Assembly: GCF_910585845.1 (NCBI RefSeq)
Contig: NZ_CAJUHF010000037.1
Coordinates: forward strand, 1 to 37,786
Length of the DNA: 37,786 nt
From: an uncultured Bacteroides sp.
GTDB taxonomy: Bacteria; Bacteroidota; Bacteroidia; Bacteroidales; Bacteroidaceae
Reading direction: 5' to 3'
Shown: in pieces, positions 7,415 through 15,486 of the stretch
Position numbering within the stretch: the first letter of the stretch is position 1
Layout: each line of letters begins with the position of its first letter
Notes under the pieces: generated by a model
Database searches by the model: none
What the model saw: only the letters and a program-made list of their open reading frames with translations
What the model was told of the DNA's origin: nothing
Made by a program: the position numbers and the translations under genes

Positions 7415-8311
7415 TTACTTGCTTCCCAAATAGAGGAAGAACATACCAATCAGGACCAGAATAAGATCCACAGCCTTGCTCTTCAGGTTCTTTTCGTGGA
7501 AGAACAACGCGCCGAAGAGGAAGGAGACCACCACACTGCCACGGCGAACCATAGAGACGATGGAAATCATGGAATCTTCGTAACTCAAAGCATAAAAATA
7601 AGCAAAGTCGGCGGCACTAAGGAAGACGGATATCAGGATGATAGTCCAGTCCCAACGGAAAGGAGTACTCTCCTTGCGCTTGGGATACCACAGCAGCAGG
7701 ATGATGGGGCACATGATGAACACCTGATAGACATTATACCACGACTGTACCACCATCGGGTTGAGGTGCTTCATCAGGTATTTGTCATATAGTCCGCTGA
7801 CGGCACCGGTGACGGCGGCAAGCACGATGAAGAATATCCACTTGTTATGCTTGAAGTCGATACCCTCTTTCTTGCCCGAACGGCTCAGCATAAATAACGA
7901 AAGCACGGCAAGCAGGACTCCGATCCACTGATACAGGTTCAACCGTTCGCCGAATATCAGCATGGCACCTACCAGCACCATCACCGGACGGGTGGCATTG
8001 ATAGGCCCGACAATGGTCAGCGGAAGATGCTTCATGCCAAAGTAACCGAATATCCAGGAGGAAAGGACTATGAAAGACTTGACAATGATGTATTTATGCA
8101 CATCCCATCCCACTACAGGCACATGGAACATCGTCCCATCAAGCACAAGAGTATAAGCCGAAACAAGTATGAAAGGAAGAAACACCAGACTCGAAAACAC
8201 CGTATTCAAGAACAGTACGGGAAGCACGGCATTGTCGCGCAGCGATTTCTTCTTAAACGCATCGTAAAAGCCCAACAGAGTGGCTGAAAGAAAAGCGAGT
8301 AATAACCACAT
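7415..8311 (-). CDS. EamA-family (DMT) transporter
   Basis: A 298-residue integral membrane protein with ten predicted helices in two EamA repeats. The first repeat ends with INATRPVMVLVGAMLIFGERL and the second with SVVVSFLFGALFFHEKNLK. Only about 70 bp separate it from truA, and the gap holds a 7-bp repeat but no -7 box, so it is likely transcribed with truA. The substrate is unknown. It is only distantly similar to the other EamA gene at 5590-6471, so this is not a recent duplication. Confidence 0.85.
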   Translation of the reverse strand: MWLLLAFLSATLLGFYDAFKKKSLRDNAVLPVLFLNTVFSSLVFLPFILVSAYTLVLDGTMFHVPVVGWDVHKYIIVKSFIVLSSWIFGYFGMKHLPLTIVGPINATRPVMVLVGAMLIFGERLNLYQWIGVLLAVLSLFMLSRSGKKEGIDFKHNKWIFFIVLAAVTGAVSGLYDKYLMKHLNPMVVQSWYNVYQVFIMCPIILLLWYPKRKESTPFRWDWTIILISVFLSAADFAYFYALSYEDSMISIVSMVRRGSVVVSFLFGALFFHEKNLKSKAVDLILVLIGMFFLYLGSK

Positions 8312-8319
8312 GGATTTTT

Positions 8320-8368
8320 GAATTGTGAATTATGAATTTTGAATTATGAATTATAACTTATGACTATT
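8320..8368. repeat. 7-bp repeat array in the exporter leader
   Basis: Seven consecutive heptads (plus strand GAATTGT, GAATTAT, GAATTTT, GAATTAT, GAATTAT, AACTTAT, GACTATT). On the coding strand these read as CATAATT-like units ending 2 nt before the exporter start once the last CAAAAAT is included. The same motif family lies before obgE, adk and the gene at 19373. Confidence 0.75.
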
Positions 8369-8380
8369 GACAACCTACAT

Positions 8381-9136
8381 TCATTCGGTGTCGAACAGTT
8401 CTTCCGGATAGGAGATATCCACCAGGAACAGGGCATTTCCGGGAACGGAAGTACCCGCCTTGCAACGGTCTTTCTGTTCGATCACACGGCGGAAGCCCTC
8501 TACCGAGAGTTTGCCGCGCCCCACTTCGAGCAGAGTGCCCACTACGGCGCGAACCATGTTGCGCAGAAAACGGTCGGCACGGATGGTAAACACCCAGGTC
8601 ACTTCGTCCACCTGTGTCCAAGCGGCATGCATCATGCGGCAGTTGTTGGTCTTCACGTCAGTGTGCAGCTTGCTGAAACTGGTGAAGTCCGTATAATCGA
8701 ACAGCGTGCGGGCGGCTTCATTCATCCGTTCAAAGTCCGGCTGCCGAAAAAGGCGGCAACGGTATTGGCGGTTGAAAGGAGACTTGGCGGTAGTCACATA
8801 ATATTTATAGGTACGGGAAACTGCATCAAAACGCGCATGTGCATCGGGCTTCACCACACGAAGGCGATAGACGGAAATGTCCGGCGGAAGAAGCCGGTTC
8901 AGCTTGTCGGCGACGAAATGTGTATCCAGCGTCTCCTCACTGTCAAAGTGTGCCACCATCAGGGAAGCATGTACACCGGCATCAGTCCGACCTGCCCCTA
9001 CCACGTCTACTTCACGCCGCAACAAAGTGGCGAGCGCACGCATCAGGCATTCCTGCACGCTGTCGCCATTAGGTTGTATTTGCCATCCGTGATAAGCGGT
9101 CCCATCGTAAGCTAAATAAATGAAATATCGTTGCAT
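8381..9136 (-). CDS. truA: tRNA pseudouridine synthase A
   Basis: A 251-residue protein that makes pseudouridine at positions 38-40 of the tRNA anticodon stem. The TruA signature GAGRTDAGVHA is at residues 47-57 with the catalytic Asp52. RYFIYLAYDGTAYHGWQIQ at the N-terminus and FLRNMVRAVVGTLLEVG near the C-terminus are standard. Length is normal for the family. It is the first gene of a leftward unit with the exporter and has its own -7 box. Confidence 0.97.
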   Translation of the reverse strand: MQRYFIYLAYDGTAYHGWQIQPNGDSVQECLMRALATLLRREVDVVGAGRTDAGVHASLMVAHFDSEETLDTHFVADKLNRLLPPDISVYRLRVVKPDAHARFDAVSRTYKYYVTTAKSPFNRQYRCRLFRQPDFERMNEAARTLFDYTDFTSFSKLHTDVKTNNCRMMHAAWTQVDEVTWVFTIRADRFLRNMVRAVVGTLLEVGRGKLSVEGFRRVIEQKDRCKAGTSVPGNALFLVDISYPEELFDTE

Positions 9137-9162
9137 GCTTTTTTATTTCGTTTTTCAGGCGG

Positions 9163-9170
9163 CAAAGATA
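9163..9170 (-). promoter_or_regulatory. truA promoter, -7 box TATCTTTG
   Basis: Perfect TAnnTTTG on the minus strand, 27 nt before the truA ATG, giving a leader of about 20 nt. Confidence 0.65.
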
Positions 9171-9235
9171 CGGAGAAAAAATGAAAACTGCATACAGGAT
9201 TGAGGCAGGCGCTTCCGGAATCCGTTTTTTATTTC

Positions 9236-9243
9236 TAACTTTG
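9236..9243 (+). promoter_or_regulatory. -7 box TAACTTTG for the DUF5715 gene
   Basis: Perfect TAnnTTTG, 31 nt before the ATG at 9274. It is divergent from the truA promoter, so both share a 137-bp gap. Confidence 0.6.
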
Positions 9244-9273
9244 CGCATCCACTAAATATATTTTCATGGCATC

Positions 9274-9957
9274 ATGCAACAGATTTACAACAAAATTCCA
9301 CTCCTGATTCTTACCGTATTCATGACCGGAGCGTGCCTTACCGGCTGTAAGAAGAAAGATATGTCCCTCAAACTGAACGAACCGAGAAACATCAAAGGGG
9401 TAATCAGCTACAAACGCTCGTTCGGCGACCTGAACGAAAAACATCTGAACATCGCCCAGACCATCGGCATCTCCCCTATCGCCTCGCGCACGGAAGCGGA
9501 GAGCATGAAGAAGAAGCTGCAACACATAGAGACCAACGACCTTTACCAAGTAGATTCACTGACACATTCCATCCCCTACCTGATCCCGGGTGCCGCGCGT
9601 CTGCTGGACAGCATCGGGAACAACTTCCTTGACTCGCTCGCGTCGAAGGGGCTGAATCCGAACAAAGTGATCGTGACCTCCGTACTCCGCACGAAAGACG
9701 ACGTGAAGCGCCTGCGCCGCCGCAACGTGAACGCTTCAGAAAACTCCGCGCATTTCTACGGGACGACATTCGATGTCAGCTGGAAACGTTTCCAGAAAGT
9801 GGAAGATGAAGACGGAAGACCGCTACAGGACGTCAGTGCCGACACACTGAAACTGGTGCTCTCGGAAGTGCTGCGCGACCTGCGGAAAACCGAGAAGTGC
9901 TACATCAAGTATGAACTGAAACAAGGTTGTTTCCACATCACAACAAGAGAAAACTAA
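9274..9957 (+). CDS. DUF5715 lipoprotein, M15-like peptidase fold
   Basis: A 227-residue lipoprotein (signal 1-24, lipobox LTGC with Cys25; Cys21 is an alternative). Residues 133-140 VIVTSVLRT, 158-167 SAHFYGTTFD and 219-222 CFHI line up with the zinc site of M15/VanY-type D-Ala-D-Ala peptidases: H160, D167 and H221 would be the metal ligands. I recognise the family as DUF5715. The peptidase role is inferred from these motifs. An anchored cell-wall peptidase or peptidoglycan-binding protein in the periplasm is the likely job. Confidence 0.75.
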   Translation: MQQIYNKIPLLILTVFMTGACLTGCKKKDMSLKLNEPRNIKGVISYKRSFGDLNEKHLNIAQTIGISPIASRTEAESMKKKLQHIETNDLYQVDSLTHSIPYLIPGAARLLDSIGNNFLDSLASKGLNPNKVIVTSVLRTKDDVKRLRRRNVNASENSAHFYGTTFDVSWKRFQKVEDEDGRPLQDVSADTLKLVLSEVLRDLRKTEKCYIKYELKQGCFHITTREN

Positions 9958-9983
9958 GGAAAAAGCAACGCGGGAACTGCGCG

Positions 9984-11495
9984 TTACTCCTCCATCATCC
10001 TCCATGCCAGCGGCAGGCAGTTCACGATGTCTCCTGCCGTCATTCCGACCATACCCTGTTTCTTGGCGGCGATATCTCCGGCAAGCCCATGCACATAGGT
10101 GCCGAGACAGGCTGCATCTTCCGGCGTATATCCCTGTGCCAGCAAGGCAAGAAGGACGCCCGTCAGCACATCACCACTGCCTCCCGTCGCCATGCCGGGA
10201 TTGCCTGTGGTATTGAAGTGACATTTACCCTGCGGGGTGACAATGGCAGAATAGGCACCTTTCAGAACGATATACACTCCTGCCGTCCGTGCCAGTTCGC
10301 AGGCTTTCACGAGACGTTCGTATGAGTCATGGCATTTGCCTACGAGGCGTTCCAGCTCTTTGGGATGGGGCGTCAGTATGCTTCCTTCAGGCAGGCGGCT
10401 GATGTAGTTGCGATGTTCCGCCAGTGCGTTCAGTGCATCGGCATCCAGCACCATGGGCGTCTGGCAGATGTCTATCTGTTCCAGCACGGCAGTCTCGGTC
10501 TCTCCTGCCCTGCCCAAACCAGGACCGATGCCTACAGCCTGATAATCATCGGCATCCACCGAACAGGCAAAGCAGGTATCGCTGGGGTCTATGTCCGTCA
10601 TTGCTTCCGGAACGGCGGTCTGCATAATCGGATTGTTGCAATAGGGCACATGCACCGTCAGCAGCCCCACTCCGGAACGCAGGCAGGCCCTTGCCGCCAG
10701 GATGGAGGCTCCCGCCATTCCTTGCGAACCGGCAACGAGCAGGGCGCGGCCGAAGTCTCCCTTATGTGCAAACTTCTTGCGCGTCTTCAGCAGATAGTGC
10801 ATGTCTTCACGCTCCAGCAGCTGATAGTCCGTACCGACTTCTTCTATGGCCTCTTCGCTCAGGCCGATGTCCAGCAAGTCCCACTCGCCCACGAACTCCT
10901 GGTTCTCGGCAAAGAAGAAAGCCAGCTTGGGCAGTTGCAGGCTGAGCGTTACATCGGCGCGGACGATGTGTGCCCGTATATTATATGTATTCTCTTCGCC
11001 CATCAGTCCCGAAGGGATGTCGATGGAGACTACCTGCGCGGGCGAGGCATTAATGTACTTCACTACTGCGGCAAAACCACCGCTCAACGGCTTGTTGAGC
11101 CCGCTGCCGAAGAGTCCGTCCACTACTACCGACTCTTCCGTCAGCACAGGCGGGACGAATTGCGAGGTCACTTCGTGGAAGTCCACTTTTCCTTGTTCGA
11201 GAAGACGGTCTTTGTTCGTTGCACAATCGGGGGAGAGTTCTCCTTTGATGTTGAACAGATAGACGGCCAGCCGGTAGCCGCGTTCCGCCAGCAGGCGTGA
11301 GAGGGCCAACGCGTCTCCACCGTTGTTTCCCGGTCCGGCAAACACGGTGAACGGGGTTTCCTCCTCCCAACGTTCGGCAATGGCGTCCGCCAGGGCTTGT
11401 GAGGCACGTTCCATCAGGTCGATGGAGTCAATCGTTTCATTCTCTATGGTATAAGCATCCAGTTCTTTGATGCTTGAGGTAGGGAATATTTTCAT
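9984..11495 (-). CDS. nnr: Bifunctional NAD(P)H-hydrate epimerase/dehydratase
   Basis: A 503-residue fusion that repairs hydrated NAD(P)H. The N-terminal YjeF/NnrE domain (about 1-215) epimerises the S/R hydrates and shows FAGPGNNGGDALA (53-64), VVDGLFGSGL and DIPSGL. The C-terminal NnrD domain (about 225-500) is the ADP-dependent dehydratase, with HKGDFGRALLVAGS and GNPGMATGGSGDVLTG (431-446). This two-domain form is the common bacterial one. Its stop lies 26 bp from the convergent DUF5715 stop. Confidence 0.95.
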   Translation of the reverse strand: MKIFPTSSIKELDAYTIENETIDSIDLMERASQALADAIAERWEEETPFTVFAGPGNNGGDALALSRLLAERGYRLAVYLFNIKGELSPDCATNKDRLLEQGKVDFHEVTSQFVPPVLTEESVVVDGLFGSGLNKPLSGGFAAVVKYINASPAQVVSIDIPSGLMGEENTYNIRAHIVRADVTLSLQLPKLAFFFAENQEFVGEWDLLDIGLSEEAIEEVGTDYQLLEREDMHYLLKTRKKFAHKGDFGRALLVAGSQGMAGASILAARACLRSGVGLLTVHVPYCNNPIMQTAVPEAMTDIDPSDTCFACSVDADDYQAVGIGPGLGRAGETETAVLEQIDICQTPMVLDADALNALAEHRNYISRLPEGSILTPHPKELERLVGKCHDSYERLVKACELARTAGVYIVLKGAYSAIVTPQGKCHFNTTGNPGMATGGSGDVLTGVLLALLAQGYTPEDAACLGTYVHGLAGDIAAKKQGMVGMTAGDIVNCLPLAWRMMEE

Positions 11496-11591
11496 GTCTG
11501 AATCTTCAATATTATATATTTAAATGCTCTTCCTCCTGGTCTTCTATCGGCATACCTTGCGGCGAACGGCACGTACGGAGGATTCTCGTAA

Positions 11592-11599
11592 CAAAAGTA
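11592..11599 (-). promoter_or_regulatory. nnr promoter, -7 box TACTTTTG
   Basis: Perfect TAnnTTTG on the minus strand; the leader would be about 90 nt. Confidence 0.5.
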
Positions 11600-11742
11600 G
11601 ATTGTTTTGCAGAAATACGCAAGAAAGGACAGGAAAAGTTACAGAGTGGAAGCGGTTGGGATAAATCTTCGATTCCTGATAAAAAATCATTTTCAATAGA
11701 GGAAAAATCATACTTATCGATCCGTCATTCCTCTAAATTGCT

Positions 11743-11750
11743 TATGTTTG
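11743..11750 (+). promoter_or_regulatory. GH28 gene promoter, -7 box TATGTTTG
   Basis: Perfect TAnnTTTG, 44 nt before the GH28 ATG. A 7-bp inverted repeat, AGAGGAA (11698-11704) and TTCCTCT (11728-11734), lies directly upstream around the -30 to -55 region and could be an operator. Confidence 0.55.
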
Positions 11751-11793
11751 CACTTTGTTCAATGTTTGATTATTTTAATTTATTTTTTAAGCT

Positions 11794-13095
11794 ATGAAAT
11801 TCATTGCTATCCTGCTTACCGCACTGTTCAGCCTGTCCGCTTTCGGACAAGAGAAATTTCCCGACGGAACTCCTATTCCGGAATGGTTCAGAGACACTAA
11901 GATTGTTTCCATTGAGGCATTAGGGAACAAGTACAACCTTGCCGACTATGGCGTAGTGAACGACAGCACCATCCTGCAAACGGAGAAGATACAGGCTGTC
12001 ATCGACCGGGCCGCACGGGACGGCGGCGGTGTCATCCTCGTTCCGAAAGGCACCTATCTGACAGGCGCACTTTTCTTCAAGCCGAAGACTCACCTGCACT
12101 TGCTGGAGGGTGCCGTGCTGAAGGGAAGCGACGACATCAGCAATTTCCCGATTCTCGACACCCGCATCGAGGGGCAAAACCTGAAGTACTTCGCTGCGCT
12201 CATCAATGCCGACAAGGTGGACGGTTTCACCCTCTCCGGCAAGGGAACCATCAACGGCAACGGCCTGCGCTACTGGAAGTCGTTCTGGCTGCGCCGCAAG
12301 GTCATCCCCAAATGCACCAATATGGACGAGCTTCGCCCGCGCCTTGTCTTTATCTCCAACAGTAACGACGTGCAGCTTTCGGGCGTCCACCTCATCAACT
12401 CGCCTTTCTGGACCACGCACCTCTACCGCTGTAACAACGTCAAGCTGTTAGGGCTTCACATCTTTGCTCCTTCCGCCCCGGTGAAGGCGCCGAGCAGCGA
12501 TGCCGTCGACGTGGACGTCTGCAACAACGTGTTGATAAAGGACTGCTACATGTCCGTCAACGATGATGCCGTCGCCCTGAAAGGGGGCAAGGGTCCGTGG
12601 GCCGACAAAGACCCAGGCAACGGCAGCAACACCAATATCATCATCGAGGACTGCACGTATGGTTTCTGCCACAGCGGCCTGACGTGCGGAAGCGAGTCCA
12701 TACACAACCGCAACATCATCCTGCGCCGCTGCAAAATCAGCAACGCCAGCCGCCTGCTGTGGCTGAAGATGAGACCGGACACGCCGCAGCATTATGAATA
12801 CATCCTCGTGGAAGACATCACGGGAGATGCGCGAAGCCTGCTCTACGTCAAGCCCTGGACGCAGTTCTTCGACCTGAAGGGGCGCACGGATATCCCGATG
12901 TCTTATTCTAACAATGTGACCATGCGGAACATTAAGTTCGACTGCGACGTCTTCTACGACGTCAACCCCTCCGAGCAGTATCAGCTGAAGGACTTCACCT
13001 TCGAGAACCTGGATGTACGCGCGAAAGACACCAAGTGCGACAAGACGACCGTAGCGGGCTTCGAGTGGAAGAACGTAAAAGTAAGCCCACGGTGA
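11794..13095 (+). CDS. Glycoside hydrolase family 28 (polygalacturonase-like)
   Basis: A 433-residue secreted beta-helix enzyme with a signal peptide 1-18 (LSAFGQ). GH28 landmarks are present: SSDAVDVD with D236, NDDAVALK with D257 and D258, and H293 in FCHSGLTCGSE, which replaces the usual GHG. The usual RIK is WLK here (K325 kept, Arg lost). Such enzymes cleave galacturonic-acid linkages in pectin or rhamnogalacturonan; the altered motifs suggest a non-homogalacturonan substrate. No SusC/SusD pair lies nearby, so it is an orphan rather than part of a visible polysaccharide locus. Confidence 0.88.
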   Translation: MKFIAILLTALFSLSAFGQEKFPDGTPIPEWFRDTKIVSIEALGNKYNLADYGVVNDSTILQTEKIQAVIDRAARDGGGVILVPKGTYLTGALFFKPKTHLHLLEGAVLKGSDDISNFPILDTRIEGQNLKYFAALINADKVDGFTLSGKGTINGNGLRYWKSFWLRRKVIPKCTNMDELRPRLVFISNSNDVQLSGVHLINSPFWTTHLYRCNNVKLLGLHIFAPSAPVKAPSSDAVDVDVCNNVLIKDCYMSVNDDAVALKGGKGPWADKDPGNGSNTNIIIEDCTYGFCHSGLTCGSESIHNRNIILRRCKISNASRLLWLKMRPDTPQHYEYILVEDITGDARSLLYVKPWTQFFDLKGRTDIPMSYSNNVTMRNIKFDCDVFYDVNPSEQYQLKDFTFENLDVRAKDTKCDKTTVAGFEWKNVKVSPR

Positions 13096-13222
13096 CACCC
13101 TGCAACGGGGACGGGAAACGAGAGAAAGGCACCACGGAATACGGAACCGCGAAAAACGGGTTCACGAGAACCGGTTAAAAAACGCTAACGGAAAAATTAT
13201 TTTTTTTGCCATTTTCCGACCG

Positions 13223-13310
13223 CTCTGTCTTCGCTCTGCCTCCAGTGTGACTCCGTTCCTAAGGAGTGGCGACACAATGGCGGCACAATGGCTGCAGAGC
13301 GAAGGCAGAG
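13223..13310. repeat. 17-bp inverted repeat with nested hairpin
   Basis: CTCTGTCTTCGCTCTGC (13223-13239) pairs with GCAGAGCGAAGGCAGAG (13294-13310) with one G-T pair. Inside lie ACTCC/GGAGT (13250-13254, 13263-13267) and two copies of CACAATGGC. A T-run (13200-13207) precedes it. Confidence 0.7.
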
Positions 13311-13370
13311 TGGCCCCGTAATGTCAACGGATGTTAAAAAGCGTTTTCCGGGGCGCGTTATAGATGGCAA

Positions 13371-13502
13371 GGAATGCCACGCCCGTACGCTGCGAGGAGC
13401 ATGCGCCTCCGCTGCCGGAAGCACGCATTTCTCTTTCCGGAAGCACGCATCCCTCCCGTGGAAGGCATGCGCCTCCGCCGCCGGGAGCCATTTTCCCAAG
13501 CC
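13371..13502. repeat. GC-rich 22-bp tandem repeat, about six units
   Basis: Units step at 13371, 13393, 13415, 13437, 13459 and 13481. CCGGAAGCACGCAT opens the units at 13415 and 13437, and GCATGCGCCTCCGC occurs in those at 13393 and 13459 (shifted one base). The first unit is the weakest match. Confidence 0.7.
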
Positions 13503-13608
13503 TGTCCGGCCCGTTTCTCAAAAATAATCCCTATTTTTGCACCGCATTGCACCGCCGCCACAGGCCGACGGCCCACTGCGGACGGCGGGAACAAAAAGTC
13601 ATCATTAA

Positions 13609-13638
13609 CTCAAGTTTCGCAAGCTCAACTTTCGCAGG
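13609..13638. repeat. 15-bp direct repeat, two units
   Basis: CTCAAGTTTCGCAAG (13609-13623) is followed directly by CTCAACTTTCGCAGG (13624-13638), 13 of 15 identical. Confidence 0.7.
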
Positions 13639-13660
13639 ATACGAAGGAACGAGGAGACGA

Positions 13661-13782
13661 AACGACAAGGGAAAAAGGGGAAAAGGAAAATGACAGGGGA
13701 AAAAGGCTTAAATGACAAGAGAAAAAAGCTTAAATAATAAAGGAAAAAAGCTTAAGCTTAAGCAACAAGAGAAAAAAGCTTG
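13661..13782. repeat. A-rich 22-bp tandem repeat, four to five units
   Basis: Units at 13689-13710, 13711-13732 and 13733-13754 are each 22 bp with a GGAAAAA or GAGAAAAAAGCTTA body. A fourth at 13761-13782 follows a 6-bp insertion (AGCTTA). A degenerate earlier unit begins at 13661 and is 28 bp long, again 22 plus 6. The array lies 120 bp before the peptide transporter. Confidence 0.75.
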
Positions 13783-13903
13783 TCTGTCATAAAGAGAAAA
13801 GTTATAACCTGCACTTTCCTCCTTGCAAACTTGTCAGCTGAGCCCTTACAAGCTAAGGAGTCGGGCTTGCGGAACTTAAATCATTAACATAACGCATTTT
13901 CTT

Positions 13904-15442
13904 ATGAGCACATCCCGACATCCCAAAGGTCTTTACCTCATCTTCGCCACCAGCACCGCCGAACGTTTCAGCTACTACGGCATGCGTGCCATCTTCATCC
14001 TCTTCCTCACCCAGGCACTCCTGTTCGACAAGGAACATGCCGCCTCCATCTACGGCAGCTACACCGGCCTGGTCTATCTGACACCACTCATCGGCGGATA
14101 CATCGCCGACAAGTACTGGGGCATCCGGCGTTCGGTCTTCTGGGGCGCCATGATGATGGCGGTAGGGCAATTCCTGATGTTCTTCAGCGCCTCCATGCTC
14201 GACAGCACCGAGCTATCCCACGGGTTGATGTACGGTGGACTCACCTTTCTGATCTTAGGCAACGGATGCTTCAAGCCGACGGTCTCCTCACTGGTCGGAC
14301 AACTCTACGAACCGGGAGACAAGCGTCTGGACTCTGCCTATACCATATTCTATATGGGCGTCAACGTCGGCTCCTTCTTCGCCCCGCTGGTCTGCGGCTA
14401 CTTCGGCGAAACGGGCAATCCGAGTGACTTCAAGTGGGGATTCCTGATTGCGGCAATCGTCACCGTATTCACAGTCATCCTATTTGAGACACAGAAAAAC
14501 AAGTATCTGATCGGTCCCGACGGACAGCAGTTAGGCATCATCCCCGACGCCAAGCGCTGCCAGCCCCAAGCAGACCGGACATCCCCGAAGACCACCACCG
14601 GCAAAGAGAAAAGACTGCGCAACAACCTGCTCCTCGGCGCACTGACCATCGCCCTTGCCGCATTCTTCTACTCGTGCTTCGGCAACGACTGGGTCAGCAT
14701 CGGCATCTTCACCGCCTGCATCGTGTTCCCCGCCAGCATCCTGCTGGATGGTTCGCTGAGCAAGATAGAACGCGACCGTATCTTCGTCATCTACATCATC
14801 GCTTTCTTCGTCATCTTCTTCTGGGCGGCATACGAACAGGCGGGCGCCTCGCTCACCCTCTTCGCCTCCGAACAGACCGACCGTGTGCTGTTCGGCTGGG
14901 AGATGCCTGCATCGTGGATACAGTCCTTCAACCCCTTCTTCGTCGTTACCCTCGCCGCCATCATGCCCGGCGTGTGGGGTGCCCTGAACAAGCGCGGCAT
15001 GGAACCCTCCTCGCCTACCAAGCAAGCCATCGGACTGCTGTTGCTCTCGCTGGGCTATCTGGTCATCTGCTTCGGCGTGAAAGATGTGCAGCCGGGCGTC
15101 AAAGTTAGCCTGCTCTGGCTGACGGGACTCTACTTCATCCATACGATGGGAGAGATAGCCCTCTCGCCTATCGGACTCTCGATGGTGAACAAACTCACCC
15201 CCGTGCGCTTCGCCTCACTGATGATGGGCATCTGGTATCTGTCTACCTCTACGGCCAATAAGTTTGCAGGCATCCTGGGCGGCCTTTATCCCGAAGCCGG
15301 AAAAACGAAGACCCTGCTCGGATACCCCATTGAGGACATGTTCGACTTCTTTATGGTATTCGTCATCATGTCCGGCGCCGCCTCGCTCATCCTCTTCCTG
15401 CTCTCAAAGAAATTGCAGCAGATGATGCACGGAGTGGAATAA
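13904..15442 (+). CDS. POT-family proton-coupled peptide transporter
   Basis: A 512-residue inner-membrane carrier of the proton-dependent oligopeptide (PTR2/DtpT-like) MFS family, importing di- and tripeptides. The signature ERFSYYGMR is at residues 20-28; the upstream Glu of the family's ExxERFxYY proton motif is Ser17 here. LGNGCFKPTVSSLVGQLY and the FYMGVNVGSFFAPLVCGY loop are typical. A longer hydrophilic loop (about 205-228) separates the two six-helix halves. It is preceded by the repeat-rich gap and has hpt 45 bp downstream. Confidence 0.92.
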   Translation: MSTSRHPKGLYLIFATSTAERFSYYGMRAIFILFLTQALLFDKEHAASIYGSYTGLVYLTPLIGGYIADKYWGIRRSVFWGAMMMAVGQFLMFFSASMLDSTELSHGLMYGGLTFLILGNGCFKPTVSSLVGQLYEPGDKRLDSAYTIFYMGVNVGSFFAPLVCGYFGETGNPSDFKWGFLIAAIVTVFTVILFETQKNKYLIGPDGQQLGIIPDAKRCQPQADRTSPKTTTGKEKRLRNNLLLGALTIALAAFFYSCFGNDWVSIGIFTACIVFPASILLDGSLSKIERDRIFVIYIIAFFVIFFWAAYEQAGASLTLFASEQTDRVLFGWEMPASWIQSFNPFFVVTLAAIMPGVWGALNKRGMEPSSPTKQAIGLLLLSLGYLVICFGVKDVQPGVKVSLLWLTGLYFIHTMGEIALSPIGLSMVNKLTPVRFASLMMGIWYLSTSTANKFAGILGGLYPEAGKTKTLLGYPIEDMFDFFMVFVIMSGAASLILFLLSKKLQQMMHGVE

Positions 15443-15448
15443 AAATCG

Positions 15449-15456
15449 TATTTTTG
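15449..15456 (+). promoter_or_regulatory. hpt promoter, -7 box TATTTTTG
   Basis: Perfect TAnnTTTG, six bases after the transporter stop. It overlaps the longer reading frame that begins at 15454, so hpt must start at 15487. Confidence 0.65.
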
Positions 15457-15486
15457 CCTCAATTTTCTAATAAAAACATTCCATCT

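Larger units (their letters stand above)
13096..13903. other. Repeat-rich intergenic region without genes
   Basis: About 800 bp with no plausible gene. The short frames on both strands are read-throughs of repeats and show no family likeness. A small hairpin (GGTTC 13159-13163, GAACC 13168-13172) lies about 65 bp after the GH28 stop and may end its transcript. Four repeat structures follow and are listed separately. Confidence 0.7.

Noticed and set aside
13197..13715. Several overlapping frames on both strands
   Set aside because: All are read-throughs of the 22-bp arrays and inverted repeats, with mutually overlapping frames and no homologous motifs.
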